This document shows positions 19,391 to 28,350 of a stretch of DNA of 64,000 nt, in pieces. The stretch's first letter is position 1. Each line of letters starts with the position of its first letter. Both the position numbers and the translations under genes were made by a program. This DNA is from Ardenticatenaceae bacterium. GTDB taxonomy: Bacteria; Chloroflexota; Anaerolineae; Promineifilales; Promineifilaceae. Below the pieces are notes generated by a model. That model was not told where the DNA came from and searched no databases. It saw nothing but the letters and a program-made list of their open reading frames with translations. The stretch lies in the NCBI GenBank assembly GCA_020634565.1, contig JACKBN010000015.1:62001-126000 (forward strand), read 5' to 3'.

Positions 19391-21730
19391 ATGACGGCCG
19401 CTCTTGAAAAACGCTCCTGGTACAAACAGCCAATTTCACTGATTATGTTGGCATTTGTCCTGCTTTCTTTTGCTTCCAGCGTGATCAATCCGCTGTTCGA
19501 AGCGACGGATGAACTGCGGCATTATCGCTTTGTGCAGCACATTATCCAGCTGAAAAGCTTGCCGGTGCAGGGCGAGGGTTGTAATGCGCAGGGTCATCAT
19601 CCGCCGCTGTTTTATGTGCTGGGGGCAGCCGCCACGTTCTGGATTGATACGGGCAAGCCCGCCTGCACGCAGCTGGAAGACAACCCATTTTGGCAATATC
19701 GTTACTGGGAAGTGGGGGACGACAACAAAAACCAGTATTTGCACACTGCTGCGGAAGCGTTTCCCTGGTCTGGCGAGGCATTGGCGGCGCACATTGTGCG
19801 CGGGCTGAATGTGCTGATGGGTGCGGGCGTGGTGTATTTGACCTGGCTGTTGGGGGTGGCGTTGTGGCCCAAACAGCCGTCTCTGGCCATTGGTGCTGCC
19901 GCTTTTGTTGCTTTTAACCCGATGTTTGTCTACATGTCCGGGTCGATTAACAATGATGTGATTGCGGCGCTGAGCGGTACGGCCGTTCTGGTTGCCAGCG
20001 TTAAATTGGTGCAGTCAGAAACCGGGCTGTCGCGCCGCTGGGGCATTTGGTTGGGCGTACTGTTTGGCGTGGCGCTGATGAGTAAGTTTAATCTGGCAGC
20101 GGTGGCGGTTTTGATAGAAACGGCCGTTACCTGGGTGGCCTGGCGCAAAAAACAGTGGCGGCTTTGGTGGGAAGCAAACCTGCTCATCGCCGCGTTTACT
20201 CTTTTGCTGGCGGGCTGGTGGTTTGTGCGCAACCAAATTTTGTATGGCGAACCAACCGGCTTTGAGCGCCTCACCGAATTGTGGGGCGTGCGCAATCCTG
20301 CTGATAGTTGGGGGGTGGCCATTTTTGAGCTGCCTTACACCTGGACCAGCCTGTGGGGCCGTTTTGGCTATGGCCAGGTTCCCCTGCCGGATAGTATTTA
20401 CATTGGCCTGCGCTGGTTGGTGGGAGTGGGTTTGCTGGGGCTGGTGCTGCGGTTTTTGCCATTTTCACCCTCACCCCAGCCCTCTCCCTCAAGGGAGAGA
20501 GGGGCAAATCCCCTCCCCCTCTCAGGGGGAGGGTCAGGGTGGGGGTCAATCTTCCCCTTACTTCTACTCACCCTCGACGTCGCTCTGCTCTTTGCAGTTG
20601 TGTTCAACTACCTGCTAGTCAGCCCGGCTGGGGCGATGGGGCGCTTTTTCTTTCCGGCGCTGCCTGCTTTGGCGCTGCTTACTTTTTATGGACTGGCCGC
20701 TTGGGTGGATTTATTGGGCAGCACAAAACCTGCGGCCGTTTTGGCCGTGGTGGTGAATGTGGGCATGGCGGTGCTGACCGTCGTGGCTATTTTTGGCTAT
20801 TTGGCGGCAGCGTTTGCCCGACCAGTGTCGTTTGATGCGGATACGGCCGTTCCCAATCCCACTAACTCCCAGTTCGACAGTTTTGCCATCCTGCGTGGTT
20901 ACGAACTGGATGACACGACGCTCCAGCCCGGTGGTTACATTACCCTCGACTTGTACTGGGAAGTGATTGGTCAGCCCCCCGGCAACTTTTTGCTTTTTGT
21001 GCATCTGATTGATGAGGAAACGGGCACCTTGATTGCCCAACGGGATACGCACCCTGGTTTGGGTAATTTCCCCAGCAGCCAATGGCAGCCGGGCGACCGT
21101 TTTGTGGACACCATTAAGCTGCATGCCAGTGAGACGATGTATACACCCGCCACGGCTGCACTCTCGATTGGCCTCTATGCGCCGGGTGAGAACAGCTACC
21201 GGCTGGGCATTGCTGCCGAGGATGGGACCTTTTTAGGCGATGCGCTGCCTTTGGATGACATCACTATTGCTGAGGTAGACAACTGGCGCAGCGACGGCCA
21301 AACGTTCCCCAATTTACTGAACCAAAACTTCTTCGATGATTTGCGCCTGACTGGTTATGAATACAATCAGCGCGTGCTGGCTCCAGGTGATTCGCTGGAG
21401 ATAACGCTGTACTGGGAAGCGCTGCGTGAGGCGCCGCCGGATTATTTGGTGGAAGTGTCGTTGTGTGAGCTGCCCTGTGCAGATTGGATGCCTAAGTTGG
21501 CAACGGCCGTTTCCCCGCCGCGTTCTGCCCCCACCAGCAACTGGCAAGCGGGCCAAATTGTGGCAGATCCTCATATTGTGCCTCTGGACCCCACCCTGCC
21601 GCCCGGTTCTTACAGTATTCACGTTGCTTTAATTGACGCCGTGACAAAAGCACCCCAGAATATTGTAGCCGAGGATGGACACTACATTGATGATCGCTTA
21701 TTATTATCAAGCATCCGTGTTCAACCATAG
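19391..21730 (+). CDS. GT-C type glycosyltransferase with translated REP insertion, 779 aa
   Basis: A polytopic protein resembling PMT-type and DUF2142-type glycosyltransferases. The first outer loop reads INPLFEATDELRHYRFVQHI, with acidic residues where the family has its catalytic Asp/Glu. Helices extend to about residue 470, followed by two beta-sandwich modules with matching motifs (ILRGYELDDTTLQPGGYITL and LTGYEYNQRVLAPGDSLEIT). An 80-bp two-hairpin REP element (20468-20547) is inserted in frame and encodes a Pro/Ser/Gly-rich loop (PSPQPSPSRERGANPLPL) between helices. The frame stays intact. Confidence 0.8.
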   Translation: MTAALEKRSWYKQPISLIMLAFVLLSFASSVINPLFEATDELRHYRFVQHIIQLKSLPVQGEGCNAQGHHPPLFYVLGAAATFWIDTGKPACTQLEDNPFWQYRYWEVGDDNKNQYLHTAAEAFPWSGEALAAHIVRGLNVLMGAGVVYLTWLLGVALWPKQPSLAIGAAAFVAFNPMFVYMSGSINNDVIAALSGTAVLVASVKLVQSETGLSRRWGIWLGVLFGVALMSKFNLAAVAVLIETAVTWVAWRKKQWRLWWEANLLIAAFTLLLAGWWFVRNQILYGEPTGFERLTELWGVRNPADSWGVAIFELPYTWTSLWGRFGYGQVPLPDSIYIGLRWLVGVGLLGLVLRFLPFSPSPQPSPSRERGANPLPLSGGGSGWGSIFPLLLLTLDVALLFAVVFNYLLVSPAGAMGRFFFPALPALALLTFYGLAAWVDLLGSTKPAAVLAVVVNVGMAVLTVVAIFGYLAAAFARPVSFDADTAVPNPTNSQFDSFAILRGYELDDTTLQPGGYITLDLYWEVIGQPPGNFLLFVHLIDEETGTLIAQRDTHPGLGNFPSSQWQPGDRFVDTIKLHASETMYTPATAALSIGLYAPGENSYRLGIAAEDGTFLGDALPLDDITIAEVDNWRSDGQTFPNLLNQNFFDDLRLTGYEYNQRVLAPGDSLEITLYWEALREAPPDYLVEVSLCELPCADWMPKLATAVSPPRSAPTSNWQAGQIVADPHIVPLDPTLPPGSYSIHVALIDAVTKAPQNIVAEDGHYIDDRLLLSSIRVQP
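20468..20547. repeat. two-hairpin REP element inside a coding sequence
   Basis: The element starts ccctcaccccagccctctcc and ends agggggagggtcagggtggg(ggtc). It contains two successive GC-rich hairpins (ccctctccct/agggagagagg and cccctcccc/ggggagggt). The same architecture, nearly the same length and similar end sequences recur on the other strand at 62445-62523 in an intergenic region, which identifies a dispersed repeat family. Confidence 0.85.
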
Positions 21731-21875
21731 CGTAGATGCGATGTATGTGTAACAACAAAGTTGACTTATGCACTAATCAATAACAAACAGGCGTGGCGCG
21801 CATTATCAACTCGGTTCTGTTCCAAACCCCATTTTAGCTAGCTGCGCTTTACGATTTTCGGCAGGTTTTCTATTT

Positions 21876-24800
21876 GTGACAGCAGAAAGATATAGCCAAC
21901 TTCGGGTCGGTATGGTGGGGTTGCTGCTGGTTTTGAGTGGCATCATTTACCTTCTCCTGCCTTTTTCTGCCTTGCGTTGGGCGCAAACGCCCTTTCTTGG
22001 TTTCTTCGTTGATCCCAATTTGGTTGTAAATGATTCGGGTGAATCGGAGTGGCCCACGCAGGGTGATACACCGCTGTTAGGCTACCCAGATCGCATAACG
22101 GCCGTTAATGGGCAGCCAGTCGCCACAATTGATGCCTTCTATGAAGCGCTGGCCGGCAATGCGGTGGGTGACGTTGTCCGGCTTACCTTGATGCAGCCGC
22201 CCGCTGGTACGGACATCGAGCCTGCTTATCCAGAACCTGAACGCATTATTGAACTGCCCGTTATTCCGCTAACCAACCTCGCTTTGTGGAACCAGTTTGG
22301 CTTGTTTTACCTGACTGGCCTGGTGATGTTTGTCATTGGGGCCTGGACGTTTGCTATGCGGCCGAAAGCGGAAGCGGCGCAAATTTTTGCCCTGTTTATG
22401 ATTTTTGCTGTGTTAGCAGTGGGCGGCCTGTTTAATATGCTCACCACCCATGAGTATGCCCGGGTTTGGCTGCTGGCTTTGTCATTGACGCCGGGATTTT
22501 GCATTTGGTTAACGGCCGTTTTCCCCCACAAAATGAGCTTCGTAGACAAATACCCACACGGCCGTTGGCTGACCTTGCTGCCAGGGTTAATGGCGGGGAT
22601 TTGGGCACAGCTTTGGCTGTATGATTCGGCCAATGCCTGGCATTATGCGATTCCCTGGCGTACCCTGTTTTTTCTCAACGGCCTGGCGATTTTGATTTCG
22701 GTGCTGATGATGGCTTATCGGGGCAACTGGTCGCCTTCGCCGTTAGTTCGCCAGCAGGCGCGCATCATTTTATTTGGCAGCCTCTTTGCCTTTACCCCCC
22801 TGTTTATCTTTTTTATTCCTGCTTCACAAATGGTTGATGTGGCCTGGCTGCCCTCGGCCTTTTACTTGCCCCCGTTGGTGGCGTTTCCGTTTGCCATTGC
22901 CTACACCATTATTCGCTACCGCCTGCTCGATTTTGACCTGGTGCTGCGCCGCTCCCTTTCTTACACGTTGATGACCGGGCTGCTGCTGGTAGCTTTTGTG
23001 CTGGTCACGGTGGGTCTGACCAATACCGTCGGTGCGGCCACAGAAAATCCGGTGGTGCTCTCTATTTTGGTGGTGCTGTTGGTGCTGCTCTTTAATCCCT
23101 TACGCACCCGACTGCAAGGCGCCATTGATCAGCTCTTTTTCTCCCAACCGGTGGCTTTGGACAAGCTGCTGCGGGGCTATAACCGGGAATTAACAACGGC
23201 CGTAAATACCGATCAGGTCGCCAAAAATTTACTGAAATACGTTTCATCCGGTGTGCCAGAGGCAACGCCTCATCTCTTTTTACCGGATGCCCAGATGAAC
23301 TATTACAGCAGCTATGAAAATGGCGCTCCTGAAAAACTCAGCATGGAATCACCGCTGGTGACCTACATGCGCGAAACCCAGGGGCCGATTGATCTCACCG
23401 AGGAGCGCGCCTGGCCAGAGCCATTGACCAAACAAACCTCAACGGTGCAGGCGCTAAATGCGGCCGTTTTGGTGCCGATTAACAATGGACGTGAACTGTT
23501 AGGCTGGCTGTCCCTTTCGCCCAAACAAAATCGACAGCACTACCGCCAGGCTGAGATTAACTACATTAGCTCTCTGGTTGATCAATCGCTTATTGGTTTG
23601 GAACGCGCCAATGTCATTCGACGGCTGGAAACGCGCGTTTCGGAACTGGACATGCTGAGCCAGTTTTCCCAGGCCCTGAACTACACGATTGATTTTGATA
23701 TTTTGCTTGAACTGGTCTTCACTAATTTCCAGCGCCTGTTGGACATTGACGATTTTTTCATCTCCATGCGAGATAAGGCAACAAAGCAAATTTACACCAT
23801 TTTCTACCTGGAAGAAGGCGAGCGGTACGAAGAAAAGGAGGGCCCGGAGCATGTCGTCACGGACCCCACCATTCATCAGGTGATCAATTTGGGCCAGATG
23901 GTGGTGAAGGAAGATGAACACGGCCGTTCCTGGATTGCTGCTCCTCTAAATGCCGGGGCCGATACTATCGGGGCTATTCACACCTTCTACCGCGATCCCA
24001 CACAGAAGATTCGTGCCCGGCAGCAGCAGTTATTTACCGTTTTTGCCGATCGTACTGCTACCGCTTTGGAGCGTATTGAAACCAATGCTCGTTTGCAGGA
24101 ACGTGCCGAGCAGCTGGAAATCATGAACGAAGTCACCTTTTCGTTGGCTTCCACCAAAGATTTGGACCCGTTGCTAGAGCTGATTCTGGACAAGGCAATG
24201 GAGCTGCTGGATACTGAAGCGGGCACCTTCATGATCTCCCGCGAGGCAGATGGTGAACTGGAATTTCGGGTGGCGCGCGGTCCAGCCAGCGACGGATTGG
24301 TTGGTCGTCGTTTGCCGTTGGGCGCGGGTTTGGCCGGAACGGCCGCACAAACGGGCCGCCCCATTTTAGTCAACCAGGTCCAGGAAGATGATCGCTGGTT
24401 CTCGGGCGTCGATGCTCGCACGGCCTTCAAATCGCAATCGATTCTCACCGTGCCCTTGGTGCGCCAAAACGCAGTTATGGGCGTGCTTCAGGTCATCAAT
24501 AAAAAGAACAAAGCGGAGTTCAGCCGTGAAGATCAGAGCTTGCTCATGGCTTTTGCCGGGCAAGCTGTGGTGGCTATGGAAAATGCCCGCCTGCTGGCAC
24601 AAACGGATGACGCACTGCAAAAAAGCGTGGACGAGCTGTTCTTGCTTCAACAGCTGGATCGCGATTTAAGCACCACGCTCGATTTAGAGCATGTGTTGAA
24701 TCTTACGTTGGATCGCATGCTGAGCATTTATCAGGGTGTGGCTGGGGCCATTGTGCTGGTGAATGAAGAAGGCGAAATTTTCCGCCGGGTCACGCGTGGC

Positions 24801-25844
24801 TACGATCAGGATGAAGCGCTGCCGGACAAGAAGAAGTTCTCGTCACATACGGGTCTTATTGGGCAGGTCATTCAGACTCAACGGCCGCATTACGCGGCCA
24901 ATGTTCATGAAGAGCCCAATTACGTCACGGCTCACTTTAATACGCATTCCCAAATGACATTACCTTTTATCAATAAGCAACAATTGATTGGGGTGATTGC
25001 CATTGAAAGTGACGTGATAGACAAATATTCACCATTGGACGTGGAAACGGCCGTACGCATCACCAACCACGCCGCCGCTGCCATCGCCAACGCCATCCTC
25101 TACGAAAAAGTAAATGAGGCCAACCAGGCCAAATCCGAATTTGTCTCCATGGTCTCCCACGAACTCAAAACGCCCATGACCTCCCTGCGTGGCTACACAG
25201 ACCTGCTCCTTTCCGGTATGACTGGCGAACTCTCCGAGCAGCAGCATAACTTTTTGGAGATTATGGCTGCCAATATTCGGCGCATGAGTCAGCAAATTCA
25301 AGACCTCACTGACATTTCCCGCATCGAAACGGGTCAGCTGCACATCGAACTGTCACCCACCTCATTTGTCAACGTAGTGAACGAAACCATGCAAACTGTC
25401 AAAGGGTTGTGTGACGACAAAGAGATTCGCATTCACCTGGAATTGCCCGAAGAGCTGCCCCTTGTCATCGCCGACAAAGGGCGCATGGTGCAGGTGCTTA
25501 CCAACTTGCTCAGCAACGCCTGCAAATACTCCCCGCCCGATACCGATGTAACTCTCTCATTTATGAGCCGCATGGTCACCTCAGAAGATTCTGACGAGGC
25601 CAGGCCGATGGTTTGGTGCCAGGTAAAAGACAGCGGCTACGGCATTTCACCCACCGATTTAGAAAAACTGTTTACCAAGTTCTTCCGCTCAGAAGATCCC
25701 AACATTCGGCAGGCCAAGGGCACCGGCCTGGGACTTTCCATTACCAAAGGTATTATTGAACTGCATGGTGGGGAAATCTGGGTAGAGAGTAAAGTGGGTG
25801 AAGGGACCTCCTTCCAATTCACCATTCCGCAAGCTGCCACGTAA
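21876..25844 (+). CDS. membrane multi-GAF sensor histidine kinase, 1322 aa
   Basis: Domain order: one helix, a PDZ-like outer domain (about residues 55-115, DRITAVNGQPVATIDAFYEA), about eight membrane helices (140-400), four GAF-type modules (about 420-560, 590-740, 745-905 and 920-1075), then HisKA with the phosphorylated His1095 (VSHELKTPMTSLRGY) and an HATPase with N, G1 and G2 boxes (NLLSNACKYSP, DSGYGIS, GTGLGLSITKGI). The top half resembles ComP-like PDZ-plus-7TM sensors. There is no response regulator next to it, so its partner lies elsewhere; the free receivers at 34980 or 46787 are candidates only. It starts at GTG and is longer than typical kinases. Confidence 0.88.
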   Translation: MTAERYSQLRVGMVGLLLVLSGIIYLLLPFSALRWAQTPFLGFFVDPNLVVNDSGESEWPTQGDTPLLGYPDRITAVNGQPVATIDAFYEALAGNAVGDVVRLTLMQPPAGTDIEPAYPEPERIIELPVIPLTNLALWNQFGLFYLTGLVMFVIGAWTFAMRPKAEAAQIFALFMIFAVLAVGGLFNMLTTHEYARVWLLALSLTPGFCIWLTAVFPHKMSFVDKYPHGRWLTLLPGLMAGIWAQLWLYDSANAWHYAIPWRTLFFLNGLAILISVLMMAYRGNWSPSPLVRQQARIILFGSLFAFTPLFIFFIPASQMVDVAWLPSAFYLPPLVAFPFAIAYTIIRYRLLDFDLVLRRSLSYTLMTGLLLVAFVLVTVGLTNTVGAATENPVVLSILVVLLVLLFNPLRTRLQGAIDQLFFSQPVALDKLLRGYNRELTTAVNTDQVAKNLLKYVSSGVPEATPHLFLPDAQMNYYSSYENGAPEKLSMESPLVTYMRETQGPIDLTEERAWPEPLTKQTSTVQALNAAVLVPINNGRELLGWLSLSPKQNRQHYRQAEINYISSLVDQSLIGLERANVIRRLETRVSELDMLSQFSQALNYTIDFDILLELVFTNFQRLLDIDDFFISMRDKATKQIYTIFYLEEGERYEEKEGPEHVVTDPTIHQVINLGQMVVKEDEHGRSWIAAPLNAGADTIGAIHTFYRDPTQKIRARQQQLFTVFADRTATALERIETNARLQERAEQLEIMNEVTFSLASTKDLDPLLELILDKAMELLDTEAGTFMISREADGELEFRVARGPASDGLVGRRLPLGAGLAGTAAQTGRPILVNQVQEDDRWFSGVDARTAFKSQSILTVPLVRQNAVMGVLQVINKKNKAEFSREDQSLLMAFAGQAVVAMENARLLAQTDDALQKSVDELFLLQQLDRDLSTTLDLEHVLNLTLDRMLSIYQGVAGAIVLVNEEGEIFRRVTRGYDQDEALPDKKKFSSHTGLIGQVIQTQRPHYAANVHEEPNYVTAHFNTHSQMTLPFINKQQLIGVIAIESDVIDKYSPLDVETAVRITNHAAAAIANAILYEKVNEANQAKSEFVSMVSHELKTPMTSLRGYTDLLLSGMTGELSEQQHNFLEIMAANIRRMSQQIQDLTDISRIETGQLHIELSPTSFVNVVNETMQTVKGLCDDKEIRIHLELPEELPLVIADKGRMVQVLTNLLSNACKYSPPDTDVTLSFMSRMVTSEDSDEARPMVWCQVKDSGYGISPTDLEKLFTKFFRSEDPNIRQAKGTGLGLSITKGIIELHGGEIWVESKVGEGTSFQFTIPQAAT

Positions 25845-25900
25845 TAACTTGTGTTCCCCATTGGAAACTTAAAAATAGGTAAATCGTCATTTTGGGTCCA

Positions 25901-25928
25901 TTGACATCGCTTGTTTGTCGGTTATACT
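25901..25928 (+). promoter_or_regulatory. predicted strong sigma70-type promoter
   Basis: A perfect TTGACA (25901-25906), a 16-bp spacer and TATACT (25923-25928). It drives a short transcript that meets an intrinsic terminator about 70-80 nt downstream, so it may define a small RNA or an attenuated leader. Confidence 0.75.
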
Positions 25929-25934
25929 TGGAAC

Positions 25935-25982
25935 ATGGATGATAAAGTGACACAATCATCGGCCGCAGCACCAAAAAATTAG
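25935..25982 (+). CDS. micro-ORF MDDKVTQSSAAAPKN, possible leader peptide
   Basis: A 15-codon frame from ATG to TAG starting 7 bp after the -10 box and ending 6 bp before a terminator stem. So close to the promoter, the transcript would be almost leaderless (no ribosome site). It could be a leader peptide controlling read-through into the SWIM gene, or simply fortuitous sequence within a small RNA. Confidence 0.3.
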   Translation: MDDKVTQSSAAAPKN

Positions 25983-25988
25983 CTTACG

Positions 25989-26014
25989 ACGCACGCATTT
26001 TGCGTGCGTTTTTT
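25989..26014 (+). terminator. intrinsic terminator / attenuator ahead of the SWIM gene
   Basis: A perfect 9-bp stem ACGCACGCA / TGCGTGCGT with a TTT loop and six T. It ends the short transcript from the promoter at 25901. I see no promoter between it and the SWIM gene, so read-through may express that gene. Confidence 0.85.
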
Positions 26015-26062
26015 GTTTAAATCCCTTGAACCTTAATCATGCAGAGAGGAGCATAAAAAATT

Positions 26063-26308
26063 ATGGACTATGGAATGATTGGAAAGATTGAGAAATCAAA
26101 GTTCTATGCACAGGAGCCCGAACGGTTCAATTTTGATTCTTTTAGTGTTCGTCTTGAGGGAGACAGTGGTGGTATGCACCACATCACTTATGAGTCAGGT
26201 CAGTGGAATTGTGATTGCAGCTTCTTCCATACCCGTGGCTATTGCAGCCACACCATGGCCATTGAGCGCGTCTTGGGCGAAATGCTTGGAGCTCCCGCCC
26301 CCGCTTAA
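26063..26308 (+). CDS. small SWIM zinc-finger protein
   Basis: 81 residues with a single SWIM finger, WNCDCSFFHTRGYCSHTMAI (CxCx8CxH pattern), preceded by a beta-hairpin (YESGQW). SWIM domains bind DNA or proteins. This protein is little more than the finger and may be an adaptor. It has a strong ribosome site (gagaggag), a terminator/attenuator upstream and a terminator right after it, so it is a single-gene unit. Its specific role is unknown. Confidence 0.85.
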   Translation: MDYGMIGKIEKSKFYAQEPERFNFDSFSVRLEGDSGGMHHITYESGQWNCDCSFFHTRGYCSHTMAIERVLGEMLGAPAPA

Positions 26309-26338
26309 CAATCGTTTCGACAATTAAATCATAATTGA

Positions 26339-26367
26339 GAGCCCGGCCTTATGGTCGGGCTTTTTTT
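26339..26367 (+). terminator. intrinsic terminator after the SWIM gene
   Basis: AGCCCGGCC / GGTCGGGCT with a TTAT loop and seven T. Confidence 0.88.
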
Positions 26368-26455
26368 GTTATAATCAGCCGCCAGAGTTTAACAACTTTT
26401 AACTTAGGCGATTATCCAACAATGTATGACGATGGCAGTTTTTAGGAGAATAGTT

Positions 26456-27076
26456 GTGACAATTGGTGGCGTGCAGTTTGATCTAAAAATCACCTTTCTC
26501 ATCATTTTGGCGACTGTGGTGCCGATGCTGGATTATTACGGACACAAGTTCACCAGCACCAAAGCGTATGATCGGGTGATCTGGTATTTGGTGATTCCGA
26601 TGCTGGTGATCTGGTTGGTTTTGCGCGAGTCACCAGCCGAATACGGATTTAAGCTGGGGAACTGGCAGATTGGCTTGGCCTGGACGTTAGGGGCCTGCAC
26701 GGCGATGGCCATTATTTTGTATTATTTGGCTCAGCAGCCCGGAATGCAGGCGTATTATGCTGATCGCACTGGCCAACAATCTGTGGGGCGCGTTATTTTC
26801 TTGAACGGGGTCGAGATGCTGGGTTGGGAGTTTATGTGGCGTGGGCTGATGTTGTTTGCCCTGGCGCGCGCCTTTGGGCCGGGCGCTGCCATCTTTTTGC
26901 AGGCGGTGCCATTTGCTTTTATGCATCTTGGTAAACCGGAAGTGGAGACACTTAGCACTATTTTTGGTGGGGCAGGCTTTGGTTTTATCGCCTGGCAGTC
27001 CGAATCTTTCATCTACCCCTGGTTAATTCATTGGTTTATTGCGACCTTTACGATGGTCATTGCTTCACGAGTATAG
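26456..27076 (+). CDS. CPBP-family intramembrane protease-like protein
   Basis: 206 residues with about seven membrane helices. The C-terminal half shows the CPBP (Abi/Rce1-like) pattern: GWEFMWRG for motif 1, and FAFMHLGKPEVE and LIHWF for the His motifs. Motif 1 is normally EExxxR; here the first Glu is Trp, so activity is uncertain. The GTG start at 26456 is chosen because taggagaa lies just upstream; an in-frame ATG at 26426 has no ribosome site. It ends 9 bp before the methyltransferase gene, so the two are probably co-transcribed. Confidence 0.75.
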   Translation: MTIGGVQFDLKITFLIILATVVPMLDYYGHKFTSTKAYDRVIWYLVIPMLVIWLVLRESPAEYGFKLGNWQIGLAWTLGACTAMAIILYYLAQQPGMQAYYADRTGQQSVGRVIFLNGVEMLGWEFMWRGLMLFALARAFGPGAAIFLQAVPFAFMHLGKPEVETLSTIFGGAGFGFIAWQSESFIYPWLIHWFIATFTMVIASRV

Positions 27077-27085
27077 ATTCAGTTC

Positions 27086-28312
27086 ATGGAAAAGATCACG
27101 TTAGATATTACGGAAATGGCTCACGGTGGCTCGGCAATTGGGCGCGCTAGCCGGGGGCGTACAATTTTTGTGCCGTTGGCCATCCCTGGCGAAAAAGTGC
27201 GGGTACAGGTTGTGTCGCAGAAGAACAGTTATGCTCAAGCTGAACTGCTGCAAGTGTTGCAACCTTCTCCAGAGCGGGTGACGCCGCGTTGCCAACACTT
27301 TGCGGTGTGCGGCAACTGTCATTTTCAGCATATGTCTTATGAGGCGCAGCTGGCGGCCAAAGAAAATGTGGTGCGGGATCAATTGGCGCGGCTAGGGGGC
27401 TTTAAGTCGGCTAATGTGCAGCCGGTACGGCCGAATCCTGAACCGTGGGCTTATCAGGTGGAAATGGTGCTGAGTCCGGCGGGGAACGGCCGTCTCGGTT
27501 ATTGGTCGCCTGTGAAGCGAGAAGTGATTGCCATTGAAGAATGCCCTATCTCACGGCCGGAATTGGTGGCGCTGCTGCAAGATATTGAGCTGGATTTGCC
27601 GGGCTTGCGCAAACTTTCGCTGCGGATTGGTGATGATGAGGCGCTGTTGGCGGCCATCGAGGTGGATGGCGTGGAACCGCCAGAGCTGGAAGCTGACTTT
27701 CCCGTGTCTATAGCCATCGTGCTGCCGGATAAAACGGCCGCTTCCCTCGTCGGCGATTTCTATTCCGTGCAGCAGATAAACGGCCGTGATTTTCGCGTGT
27801 CGCCTGGGGTGGAAATGGCGCTGAGCCCAACGGCGGCCGCGCTGGTGGTAGAAACCGTGCTGCGGTTTGCCGCGCTGACGGGCGAGGAAAATGTCATCGA
27901 ACTGTACAGTGGGGCGGGGCTGCTCACCGCGTTTTTGGCGGAACAAGCGGCTGAAATTGTGGCCGTGGAGCGCAATCCAGATGCTGTGGCCGATCTGACC
28001 GTGAATCTGGATGAGTTGGACAATGTGAGTGTGTTTGAAGGGGCAGTTGAAGATGTGCTGCCCCTGATGCCCGAAGGTGTGGAGGTGATGGTGGCAAATC
28101 CCCCTGCTGCTGGCTTGTCTCGCAAGGCGGTAACGGCCGTTACCAAAGCCCAACCAACCCAATTTATCTACGTGAGTTCCGATGTGGCGACGCTGGCGCG
28201 AGACGGCCGTTCGCTGGCCAAAGCAGGCTATCGTCTGGTAGAAGTGCAGCCGATTGATGGTCGGCCGCAAACATTTCACATTGAAACAGTTTCCCTCTGG
28301 ACACGAGCGTAA
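27086..28312 (+). CDS. TrmA/RlmD-family RNA m5U methyltransferase homologue lacking the catalytic Cys
   Basis: 408 residues: TRAM domain (about 1-60), four Cys that fit the family's 4Fe-4S site (Cys69, Cys75, Cys78, and a fourth in EECPIS near 153), a central domain, and a Rossmann methyltransferase fold (VIELYSGAGLLTAF, AVERNPDAV). Active enzymes have a DPPR motif and a YVSCNP nucleophile. Here these read ANPPAAG and YVSSDVATLARD, with Ser365 at the catalytic Cys position. The fold and cluster are intact while the chemistry residues are changed, so it may be inactive on uridine C5, bind RNA only, or use another mechanism. Confidence 0.85.
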   Translation: MEKITLDITEMAHGGSAIGRASRGRTIFVPLAIPGEKVRVQVVSQKNSYAQAELLQVLQPSPERVTPRCQHFAVCGNCHFQHMSYEAQLAAKENVVRDQLARLGGFKSANVQPVRPNPEPWAYQVEMVLSPAGNGRLGYWSPVKREVIAIEECPISRPELVALLQDIELDLPGLRKLSLRIGDDEALLAAIEVDGVEPPELEADFPVSIAIVLPDKTAASLVGDFYSVQQINGRDFRVSPGVEMALSPTAAALVVETVLRFAALTGEENVIELYSGAGLLTAFLAEQAAEIVAVERNPDAVADLTVNLDELDNVSVFEGAVEDVLPLMPEGVEVMVANPPAAGLSRKAVTAVTKAQPTQFIYVSSDVATLARDGRSLAKAGYRLVEVQPIDGRPQTFHIETVSLWTRA

Positions 28313-28314
28313 CA

Positions 28315-28341
28315 AGCTGGCAGGTTTTTTGCCTGCCAGCT
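28315..28341. terminator. bidirectional terminator between convergent genes
   Basis: A perfect 10-bp stem AGCTGGCAGG / CCTGCCAGCT with a T-rich loop between the methyltransferase (plus) and the DUF3467 gene (minus). There is no long trailing T-run on the plus side. Confidence 0.6.
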
Positions 28342-28350
28342 CATCAAATC

